Positions 1 through 5,371 of a DNA stretch of 12,432 nt are shown here, one piece after another. This stretch comes from JAFDVJ01 sp964487505 (GTDB lineage Bacteria; Acidobacteriota; Blastocatellia; Pyrinomonadales; Pyrinomonadaceae), in assembly GCA_964487505.1 (NCBI GenBank), contig CAZARD010000121.1, positions 1 to 12,432 on the forward strand. The letters are read 5' to 3'. Each line of letters starts with the position of its first letter. The first letter of the stretch is position 1. A program made the position numbers and the translations under genes. The notes beneath the pieces are model-generated. The model made no database searches. It saw nothing but the letters and a program-made list of their open reading frames with translations, and was not told the origin of the DNA.

Positions 1-80
1 GGAATCCTGGAATCCTGGAATCCTCGTAGCCATGGAATCCTGGAATCGTGGAATCTGGAATCCTGAGGCCCTGGAATCCC
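1..80. repeat. Degenerate 8-base tandem repeat array (GGAATCCT unit), truncated by the window edge
   Basis: Three perfect GGAATCCT copies lie at 1-24. A 9-base interruption follows, then copies at 34-41, 42-49 (one change), 50-56 (one base short), 57-64 and, after an 8-base spacer, 73-80 (one change). It ends about 55 bases before serS. The phase is not kept exactly and no spacer is unique and regular, so this is a simple intergenic short tandem repeat, not a CRISPR. It probably continues upstream of base 1. Function is unknown. Confidence 0.8.
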
Positions 81-98
81 GCGGCCCCGGAGTGCGAA

Positions 99-127
99 TT
101 CCAAAATCGCTCCCAACGATTTACAAT
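99..127 (+). promoter_or_regulatory. Possible serS promoter with very short leader
   Basis: TACAAT at 122-127 matches five of six bases of the sigma70 -10 consensus. A weak -35 candidate, TTCCAA, lies at 99-104 with 17-base spacing. Transcription would begin near 134, only a few bases before the serS ATG at 137, and there is no well-placed Shine-Dalgarno (CAGG at 131-134 is too close to the start). The -35 match is poor, so this is a tentative call. Confidence 0.35.
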
Positions 128-136
128 CATCAGGTA

Positions 137-1420
137 ATGTTAGACTTGAATTTTGTACGCGAGAATTTGGAATCGGTCCGGAAGTCGTTTCAGGACCGCG
201 GTTTTCCGACCGATCTTTTGGATGACTTTGCCGCGCTCGACACCGAACGGCGGCGGGTGATAGCCGAGTCCGATCAGATCAATGCGCAGCGGAACGCGGC
301 GAGCAAAGAGATCGGCGCGCTGATGCAGTCCGGGAAGCGCGACGAGGCCGAAGCGAAAAAGGCCGAGGTCGGCGGCTTCAAAGAGAGGCAGGCCGCGCTC
401 GACGAGAGCCGGAAGGCGTTCGAAGCGAAGATGAGCGATCTGCTCGCGAATCTTCCGAATATCCAGGCAGATGACGTTCCCGTCGGCGCGGATGAAAATG
501 CGAACGTCGAGGTCCGGCGTTGGGGAACGCCGCGCGGGTTCGATTTCGAGGTCAGGGATCACGTCGATCTCGGAGAAGCGCTAGGCATCCTGGACCTCGA
601 GCGGGCGGTGAAGATAACGGGATCACGGTTTGCGATCCTGAACGGCGCAGGGGCGCGGCTTGAGCGGGCGTTGGTCAACTTCATGCTCGATCTCCACACA
701 CGCGAGCACGGCTACACCGAAACGCTTCCGCCGTTCATGGTCAACAGCGCGGCGCTCTTCGGCACGGCGCAGCTTCCGAAGTTCGAAGAGGACCTTTTCA
801 AACTAACCGACGCGCGGAATTTCTACCTTATCCCGACGGCCGAAGTTCCCGTCACGAACTACCACGCCGACGAGATCCTCGAGGCAAAGGACCTGCCGAA
901 GTATTTCACGGCCTATACGCCGTGTTTCCGGTCCGAGGCGGGAAGTTACGGACGCGACACGCGCGGACTGATCCGCCAGCACCAATTCGAAAAGGTCGAG
1001 TTGGTGAAGATCACTTTGCCCGAACAATCTGAGGAAGAGCACGAGAAGCTGACCGCGAATGCTGAAAAGGTGCTCCAACTTCTGGGCCTTCCGTACCGGA
1101 CGGTGGTGCTTTCGACCGGCGATATGGGTTTCGGGTCAAGAAAAACGTACGACATCGAAGTTTGGATGCCGTCGCAGAACACATACCGCGAGATCTCGAG
1201 TTGTTCCAACTGCGGCGATTTCCAGGCGCGTCGGATGAACCTCAGATTTCGCCGGGCCGGCGGCGCGAAGCCGGAATTCGCGCATACGCTGAATGGTTCG
1301 GGGCTGGCGGTCGGCCGAACTTGGATCGCGATTCTCGAGAACTATCAGCAGGCCGACGGTTCGGTAGTGATTCCGGAGGTTCTGCGGCCATTCATGGGCG
1401 GATTGGAACGGATCGGCTGA
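137..1420 (+). CDS. serS: Serine--tRNA ligase (SerRS), class II aminoacyl-tRNA synthetase
   Basis: This cytosolic enzyme activates serine with ATP and charges tRNA-Ser (and tRNA-Sec where present). The 427-residue length is normal for bacterial SerRS. Residues 1 to about 105 form the N-terminal helical arm, opening MLDLNFVREN and rich in charged heptads. The catalytic domain follows. Class II motif 2 is FRSEAGSYGRDTRG starting at residue 264, then the typical LIRQHQFEKVE. The family signature EISSCSNCGDFQARR lies near residue 353, and motif 3 is GSGLAVGRTW with its arginine at residue 394. The ATG at 137 is chosen because it starts the conserved N-terminus. An in-frame ATG at 32 would only add 35 residues translated from the upstream repeats. 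No Shine-Dalgarno is evident. Nothing suggests damage or transfer. Identification is secure; only the start is slightly open. Confidence 0.97.
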   Translation: MLDLNFVRENLESVRKSFQDRGFPTDLLDDFAALDTERRRVIAESDQINAQRNAASKEIGALMQSGKRDEAEAKKAEVGGFKERQAALDESRKAFEAKMSDLLANLPNIQADDVPVGADENANVEVRRWGTPRGFDFEVRDHVDLGEALGILDLERAVKITGSRFAILNGAGARLERALVNFMLDLHTREHGYTETLPPFMVNSAALFGTAQLPKFEEDLFKLTDARNFYLIPTAEVPVTNYHADEILEAKDLPKYFTAYTPCFRSEAGSYGRDTRGLIRQHQFEKVELVKITLPEQSEEEHEKLTANAEKVLQLLGLPYRTVVLSTGDMGFGSRKTYDIEVWMPSQNTYREISSCSNCGDFQARRMNLRFRRAGGAKPEFAHTLNGSGLAVGRTWIAILENYQQADGSVVIPEVLRPFMGGLERIG

Positions 1421-1455
1421 TTTCCCGGGTCGTGCGGCGAACGGAGTAGCTACAC

Positions 1456-1506
1456 CGTAATTACAATGTGTCCGTTGACAATTCGGACAAACGTAATTAC
1501 ATTGTG
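1456..1506 (+). promoter_or_regulatory. mazEF promoter inside a repeated, dyad-symmetric operator
   Basis: TTGACA at 1475-1480 is a perfect -35 box. TACATT at 1498-1503 is a 4/6 -10 box, with 17-base spacing. Two 15-base direct repeats, CGTAATTACAATGTG (1456-1470) and CGTAATTACATTGTG (1492-1506), differ at one base. Each contains the self-complementary GTAATTAC. Between them, TGTCCG (1469-1474) and CGGACA (1484-1489) form inverted arms flanking the -35. ACAATGT (1463-1469) and ACATTGT (1499-1505) are also reverse complements about the same centre near 1479-1484. MazE/MazF complexes normally repress their own promoter by binding palindromes, so this is very probably the autoregulatory operator (inference). 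The predicted transcription start falls at about 1510, the antitoxin ATG itself. Confidence 0.75.
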
Positions 1507-1509
1507 CAT

Positions 1510-1758
1510 ATGAAGACGAATATCGTCGCCATCGGCAACTCCCAGGGCATCAGAATCCCGAAGATTCTCTTGGAACAATCTGGACTATCGGGTGAGGTCG
1601 AACTTGAGGTTCGTGATGACGGGATCCTGATCAAGCATTCTAAACAGGCGCGTCAGGGTTGGAACGAAGCATTTCGCCAAATGGCGGCAAACAACGACGA
1701 CGAACTTCTGATCGAAAGCGAATCTTCAACGACGACGCGGGATAATTGGCGATGGTGA
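1510..1758 (+). CDS. mazE: MazE-family antitoxin (AbrB/MazE swapped-hairpin DNA-binding protein)
   Basis: This 82-residue protein should bind and neutralise the MazF-type toxin encoded next to it, and repress their shared promoter. Residues 1-45 form the AbrB/MazE domain: MKTNIVAIGNSQGIRIPKIL, a hydrophobic stretch, then the second hairpin with VELEVRDDGILIK. IGNSQGIRIPK is the classic MazE signature. Residues 50-82 are acidic and polar (NNDDELLIES), as expected of the flexible toxin-binding tail. The ATG at 1510 begins exactly at the domain. An in-frame ATG at 1468 lies inside the operator and would add an unrelated 14-residue stretch. No Shine-Dalgarno precedes 1510, consistent with leaderless translation from the predicted promoter. 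The 3' end overlaps mazF by 7 bases. The family call is strong; the exact subtype (MazE versus PemI/ChpAI) is not resolved. Confidence 0.9.
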   Translation: MKTNIVAIGNSQGIRIPKILLEQSGLSGEVELEVRDDGILIKHSKQARQGWNEAFRQMAANNDDELLIESESSTTTRDNWRW

Positions 1759-2066
1759 AGCGCTTCGACGTCTATTTGCTGAATATGGACGACTCGCCGG
1801 TCGCGCGGGACACGCGTCCTTGCGTCGTTATCTCGCCGGACGAGCTCAATGCACATCTCGGCTCGGTGATCGTCGCTCCGGTCTCGAGCGTCACCCGCAA
1901 ATATCCGACCCGCGTCATGTTCGAGTTCCTCGGAAACGAACGCGCGGTCGTCCTCGATCAAATCCAGACGGTCGAAACCTCGCGGCTGACGCAGAAGATC
2001 GGCGAACTCGACGGTCCGACGAGAACACGGGTCGTTGAGACGCTGAGCGAACTCTTCGAACAGTGA
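1752..2066 (+). CDS. mazF: MazF/PemK-family endoribonuclease toxin
   Basis: The 104-residue product should be a sequence-specific mRNA interferase held inactive by the upstream antitoxin. Family features in order: the N-terminal strand RFDVYLLNMD (residues 4-13), TRPCVVISPDELN (21-33) carrying the catalytic-type arginine at 22, VIVAPVSS (39-46), YPTRV (51-55), LDQIQTV and RLTQKIGEL. The position usually occupied by the catalytic threonine in E. coli and B. subtilis MazF (in the APxT stretch) is serine 45 here. A serine could still serve the same role. The usual RGDVY is RFDVY. The ATG at 1752 lies inside the end of mazE (7-base overlap), indicating translational coupling. A TTG two codons earlier is less likely. 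The stop overlaps the next gene's ATG by one base. Length and domain are intact. Confidence 0.93.
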   Translation: MVKRFDVYLLNMDDSPVARDTRPCVVISPDELNAHLGSVIVAPVSSVTRKYPTRVMFEFLGNERAVVLDQIQTVETSRLTQKIGELDGPTRTRVVETLSELFEQ

Positions 2067-2572
2067 TGAGCGTGCGGAAGATCATTTCCGGCGGTCAGAC
2101 CGGCGCCGACCGGGCCGCACTCGATCTTGCGCGCGACCTCGGAATAGCGACCGGCGGCTGGGTCCCGAAGGGCAGGCGCGCCGAAGACGGACGAATTCCC
2201 GATGATTACGGCGGTCTGAGCGAGACCGGATCCGTCGAATACGCCGAACGAACGGCGTTCAACGTACGCGATTCGGACGCGACGCTGCTGATCTCTTTCG
2301 GCCGCCTTTCCGGCGGATCGCTGCTGACCCGGCGCGTTGCCGACAAGATCGGGCGTCCTTCGATGCACGTTGATCTTCTTGAAACAGCATCCGATGTCGC
2401 CGCGCTCGCCGTACGAAATTGGCTGGCGAGAAGCGGTTGCCGGATCTTGAACGTCGCCGGCCCGCGCGCGTCCGAAGACCCGTGGATCTATCCGGCCGTA
2501 CGGAAGCTGTTGCTCGACGTCTTTCGGCCGAGCGGCCAGGGGCCCGAACCGACCGGACGCGATCCGATCTGA
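2066..2572 (+). CDS. cpYpsA-family SLOG-fold protein (putative molybdenum carrier family)
   Basis: This 168-residue Rossmann-like protein belongs to the circularly permuted YpsA branch of the SLOG superfamily, which Pfam has also named putative molybdenum carrier. Hallmarks are SGGQTGADRAALD (residues 8-20), GGWVPKGRRAEDG (30-42), ERTAFNVRDSDATLLIS (61-77), the GRLSGGSLLT loop (79-88), a conserved tryptophan near 119 and LNVAGPRASEDPWIY (128-142). SLOG proteins are thought to bind nucleotide-derived ligands and many sit beside nucleases or conflict genes. The molybdenum role is poorly supported, so no precise function is given. The ATG at 2066 shares its A with the mazF stop (TGATG), a hallmark of coupling. 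A GTG one codon earlier is possible. The last 15 residues, rich in Pro, Gly and Arg, lie outside the domain. The methyltransferase gene starts 7 bases downstream. Confidence 0.88.
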   Translation: MSVRKIISGGQTGADRAALDLARDLGIATGGWVPKGRRAEDGRIPDDYGGLSETGSVEYAERTAFNVRDSDATLLISFGRLSGGSLLTRRVADKIGRPSMHVDLLETASDVAALAVRNWLARSGCRILNVAGPRASEDPWIYPAVRKLLLDVFRPSGQGPEPTGRDPI

Positions 2573-2579
2573 AACAAAT

Positions 2580-4130
2580 ATGTCCGAGACCTTTTCATAC
2601 GATTCGTTGCCGTATCCGAGCAAGTTCTTTCTGCAGACCCATCCGGACCGTTTGGCGACAGTGGCGACGCTATTCGGAATGTCGCCTGCCGAAGTCGAAA
2701 CGTGCCGCGTGCTCGAACTTGGTTGCGGCAACGGGTCGAACCTGATCTCGCACGCGTATCACTTGCCGGGGGCAACCTTCATCGGCGTCGATCTCGCGCA
2801 GAATCACATCGACGACGCGCGGCAAGGCGCCGCCGAACTCGGGTTGACAAATCTCGATTTCCGCCGGATGGACGTCGCCGATATGTCCGTCGCGGAATTC
2901 GGACGTTTCGATTACATTGTCGCCCACGGTCTTTTCTCTTGGGTGCCCGAGTTCGTCCGCGACCGCGTCCTGGAGATCTGCAATGAAATGCTGGCCGAGA
3001 ACGGTGTCGGATACGTCAGCTACAACGCCTTTCCCGGAGCGCACTACCGCCGAATGGTGCAATCGATGCTCCGATTCCGGACGCGCACGGTCAACGATCC
3101 GATCGAGAAGGTCGGCAGCGCGATGTCCTTTCTCGCCTTTCTGTGCGAGAACTCGTCCGGTGGCGAGGTATTCCGCGCGATCCTCCGGCACGAGATGGAG
3201 CGTCATTTCGAACACGAGGAAGCCGATATCTTTCACGACGATCTTTCAGATCTGAACCGCGCGTATTACTTTCACGAATTCGCCGGGATGCTGGAAAAGA
3301 ACGGGCTTCAGTACCTTGGCGAGGCGGAACCGCACGCGATGGGAACCGGCGGTCTGAGCGCGGAAGCGCGCGAATTCGTCGATTCGATCGCAGACGTCAT
3401 CGAGCGTGAGCAGCACCTTGATTTTCTGCGCGGCCGGATCTTTCGGCAAACTTTGTTCTGCCGTAGATCGGTCAAGCTTGCGCGGGATCTCAAGCCGGAA
3501 ATGATTCGAGAATTTATGATCGCCTCAGCGGTCCGGCCCGTATCGCCGAATCCGGAACTTGCATCGTCAAAGGTCGAACGATTCGTCGGGGTAAAAGGCA
3601 TTGCGATCGAGATCGCCGATCCGATCGCAAAAGCCGCGCTCGTGGAACTCGGCAAGGCTTGGGGACGCGCGCTTCCGTTCGATGATCTGATGCGCCGTTC
3701 GCGTCAAGAACTCGCCCGTCGCGGATACGTCGGCCCCGCCGGTGGTTCCGAGATCGATCTCTGCGCGTCGCTGCTGACCGACCTCTATCGCAACACGAGC
3801 CTTATCGAGCTTCACCTTTCTCAGCCCGGATCGCGGCAGGAGCTTTCCGAAAGGCCGCGCGTCAACCGGCTTGCCCAATGGCAATTGCCCAAGGCCAACA
3901 ACGTGCTGACGAACTTGAATCTTGACGTACGCATTGAGGATGCGGTCTCGCGGCGTTTGCTGGAACTACTCGATGGATCGATGAAGGTCGATGAGATCCG
4001 ACCCAAGCTCCGCGAATTCATCGCGACGTGTGAGGAGATCGATGACAAGGCAGAACTCCTCGGCCGCTTTGACGAATGGCTCGACGCCAGCCTCGTACAG
4101 CTGGCGAAACTCGGAATGTTCGACGACTGA
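2580..4130 (+). CDS. Class I SAM-dependent methyltransferase with methyltransferase regulatory domain
   Basis: This 516-residue cytosolic protein should transfer a methyl group from S-adenosylmethionine. The N-terminus YDSLPYPSKFFLQTHPDRL (residues 7-25) is characteristic of methyltransferases carrying the regulatory domain known as MethyTransf_Reg. Motif I is VLELGCGNGSN (44-54). The acidic ribose-binding residue is D71 in FIGVDLA. RRMDVAD (95-101) and DYIVAHGLFSWVP (111-123) follow, then YVSYNAFPG (145-153). Residues about 210-300 are the regulatory domain. The C-terminal third (about 390-516) is helical and lacks an obvious known motif. Rickettsial outer-membrane-protein lysine methyltransferases share this general architecture, so a protein substrate is a reasonable inference, but the target is unknown. 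It starts 7 bases after the SLOG gene without a clear Shine-Dalgarno, as the last gene of the mazEF cluster. The stop leads straight into a large inverted repeat. Confidence 0.87.
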   Translation: MSETFSYDSLPYPSKFFLQTHPDRLATVATLFGMSPAEVETCRVLELGCGNGSNLISHAYHLPGATFIGVDLAQNHIDDARQGAAELGLTNLDFRRMDVADMSVAEFGRFDYIVAHGLFSWVPEFVRDRVLEICNEMLAENGVGYVSYNAFPGAHYRRMVQSMLRFRTRTVNDPIEKVGSAMSFLAFLCENSSGGEVFRAILRHEMERHFEHEEADIFHDDLSDLNRAYYFHEFAGMLEKNGLQYLGEAEPHAMGTGGLSAEAREFVDSIADVIEREQHLDFLRGRIFRQTLFCRRSVKLARDLKPEMIREFMIASAVRPVSPNPELASSKVERFVGVKGIAIEIADPIAKAALVELGKAWGRALPFDDLMRRSRQELARRGYVGPAGGSEIDLCASLLTDLYRNTSLIELHLSQPGSRQELSERPRVNRLAQWQLPKANNVLTNLNLDVRIEDAVSRRLLELLDGSMKVDEIRPKLREFIATCEEIDDKAELLGRFDEWLDASLVQLAKLGMFDD

Positions 4131-4324
4131 TTTTGGATTTTAGATTTTCGATTTTGGATTCCTGATAAGCCCTCGTAGAGGGCGTGAGCGTCGGTCGCCG
4201 GCAGCGATACGGCTCCGGCGTTCGCCGCCGGCGACCGACGCTTTCGCCCTCTCCGCGGGCTGACGCGAACTCTAAAATCCAAAATCCAAAATATCCAAAA
4301 TCCCAAATCGAAAATCGAAAATCC
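4129..4324. repeat. Intergenic palindromic cassette: AT-rich 8-base repeat arms around a GC-rich hairpin core
   Basis: The spacer between two convergent genes is almost wholly inverted repeat. Left arm 4129-4160 has GATTTTGG-type units; right arm 4271-4324 has the complement (AAAATCC/AAAATCG units). Bases 4129-4144 are an exact reverse complement of 4271-4286. Inside, AGCGTCGGTCGCCGGC (4187-4202) pairs perfectly with 4227-4242. After a 2-base internal loop, AGAGGGCG (4177-4184) pairs with 4245-4252, and AGCCC (4168-4172) with GGGCT (4257-4261). A small hairpin, GGCG-TT-CGCC (4217-4226), sits in the loop, and 4169-4183 can form an alternative local hairpin. It contains no gene. It may be a miniature non-coding repeat element that also acts as a two-way terminator. 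Confidence 0.85.
4168..4261. terminator. Probable bidirectional terminator hairpin between convergent genes
   Basis: The core stem of the palindrome (16 bp plus 8 bp plus 5 bp segments, GC-rich) stands between the methyltransferase stop (4130) and the stop of the convergent stress-protein gene (4325). T-rich runs lie beyond it on either strand, because the AT-rich arms read as ATTTT blocks. This suits transcript ending from both sides. The U-tract is not immediately next to the stem as in a textbook intrinsic terminator, so the role is inferred from position and structure. Confidence 0.5.
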
Positions 4325-5221
4325 CTAAGTTCTCGAGGGCCGAACTACCTCGACCGAGCATCCCGCCCGCGTGACGATGGCCGAGGCCACGCTGCCTAGA
4401 AGATATTTGGTCAACGCGTCGTTGAACTTGGTCGCGCCGAGAAAGATCGTGTCAGCTCCCCATTTCCGGGCTTCTTCGACGATAACGTGTTTCGGATTGC
4501 CGTCGCAGATCAGCAGCGACGCATCGATTCCGGCTGCCCGCAGTCGCTCGACGACGCCGTGACCGGTGGCTTCAACGTGCGAATCGTCGATCGAGAACGA
4601 GTTTCTGATCCAGGCGTGATCCTGAACGAGAATGACCTTCGCCTCGCTTGCGGCCGGCCACGAACGTTCGGTGACCGCACGGACTGCCTGATCCGCGCCC
4701 GTCGTACCGTCATAACCGACGACGATCCGTACCGCGCCGGGCTCAACCTCGACCGATCCGCGTGCGACGCGGACCGAGCACGGGGCTTCCGTGACGATCT
4801 TTTGCGCCACGCTTCCGATCAGCAATTCCGCGATACCGAAAACGCCTTGGGCTCCGACCACGATAAGGTCGGGTTTGAATTCCTCTGCACGGAAGAGAAT
4901 CTCCCACGCCGGCGATCCGTAGGTCGCCTCGGCCGTGACGCTCCATTTCGGGAATGCGGCACCGATCCGTACCGCCGCGCTTTCGGCGAGCCTTTGCGAA
5001 TCCGCCAGAATTTCGAGGTTCTTACGGTAACGGGCCTCAAGTGAATCGGTCACGAACCGCGGCTTCTCTATCTCGTAGATCGGAGGGAGCCAGACCTCGG
5101 CAACACAGATCACCACTGCCTCCGCTTCATCGGGAAGGCCCGCGAACCGTAGATCGTCCAACGCCGAATCGGCGAACCGTGAACCGTCGTACGCGATCAG
5201 AATCCTGAAATCGCCCTTCAT
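4325..5221 (-). CDS. Tandem-domain universal stress protein (UspA family)
   Basis: This is a cytosolic 298-residue protein with two fused Usp domains, about residues 4-155 and 163-298. Domain 1 begins FRILIAYDGS and has the ATP-binding motif G-2x-G-9x-G-S at G123, G126, G136, S137 (VVGAQGVFGIAELLIGSVAQ). Domain 2 begins VRIVVGYDGT, but its equivalent loop reads G262, K265, G276, S277, with a lysine replacing the second glycine and one extra residue, so nucleotide binding there is doubtful. The ATG at 5221 is chosen because a near-perfect Shine-Dalgarno, AAGGAGGTG (5236-5228, minus strand), lies 6 bases upstream and the domain begins at once. A longer frame to 5284 would run through this site and the promoter. 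The gene diverges from the symporter and converges on the palindromic cassette. Usp proteins usually respond to starvation or redox stress; the specific trigger is unknown. Confidence 0.93.
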   Translation of the reverse strand: MKGDFRILIAYDGSRFADSALDDLRFAGLPDEAEAVVICVAEVWLPPIYEIEKPRFVTDSLEARYRKNLEILADSQRLAESAAVRIGAAFPKWSVTAEATYGSPAWEILFRAEEFKPDLIVVGAQGVFGIAELLIGSVAQKIVTEAPCSVRVARGSVEVEPGAVRIVVGYDGTTGADQAVRAVTERSWPAASEAKVILVQDHAWIRNSFSIDDSHVEATGHGVVERLRAAGIDASLLICDGNPKHVIVEEARKWGADTIFLGATKFNDALTKYLLGSVASAIVTRAGCSVEVVRPSRT

Positions 5222-5227
5222 CTCGGT

Positions 5228-5236
5228 CACCTCCTT
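5228..5236 (-). promoter_or_regulatory. Strong Shine-Dalgarno deciding the universal stress protein start
   Basis: AAGGAGGTG on the minus strand ends 6 bases before the ATG at 5221. It is by far the best ribosome-binding site in the window; most other genes here have none or a weak one. Confidence 0.9.
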
Positions 5237-5255
5237 GTTCTTGATCTCTGTCCAT

Positions 5256-5284
5256 ATTATGGAACGCAATTCCGCCGAAAACAA
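5256..5284 (-). promoter_or_regulatory. Probable sigma70-type promoter for the universal stress protein gene
   Basis: On the minus strand, TTGTTT (5284-5279) is followed after exactly 17 bases by CATAAT (5261-5256), matching 3/6 and 5/6 of the -35 and -10 consensus. The start would be near 5249, giving a leader of about 28 bases that contains the strong ribosome-binding site at 5236-5228. Confidence 0.5.
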
Positions 5285-5321
5285 TGAATTCAGGAGTTGT
5301 TGGCGATTCTCGGAAATTCTG

Positions 5322-5330
5322 TGTTATCTT
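5322..5330 (+). promoter_or_regulatory. Possible extended -10 promoter for the symporter gene
   Basis: TGT followed by TATCTT (5325-5330) gives an extended TGn motif and a 4/6 -10 box. TTGGCG at 5300-5305 is a possible -35 at 19 bases, longer than ideal. The start would be near 5337, about 35 bases before the ATG at 5372. A weak purine stretch GAGAG (about 5358-5362) could serve as the ribosome-binding site. Confidence 0.35.
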
Positions 5331-5371
5331 TCTGCATCAAGAACTTCCTTCAGATCTGAGAGCAACAGAAA

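Noticed and set aside
1..80. CRISPR-like array
   Set aside because: Units are 8 bases and mostly directly adjacent, with no regular unique spacers and no cas genes nearby.
65..103. tRNA-like wording (GGAGTGCGAATTCC resembles a T-arm)
   Set aside because: No acceptor, D or anticodon stems can be paired around it and there is no CCA end. It is at most a chance likeness or a worn fragment.
32..136. An in-frame ATG at 32 that would extend SerRS by 35 residues
   Set aside because: The extra peptide is a translation of the GGAATCCT repeats, and the conserved SerRS N-terminus begins at the ATG at 137.
1468..1509. An upstream ATG at 1468 as the antitoxin start
   Set aside because: It lies in the operator ahead of the -35 box, so the predicted transcript would not include it, and the added residues are outside the MazE domain.
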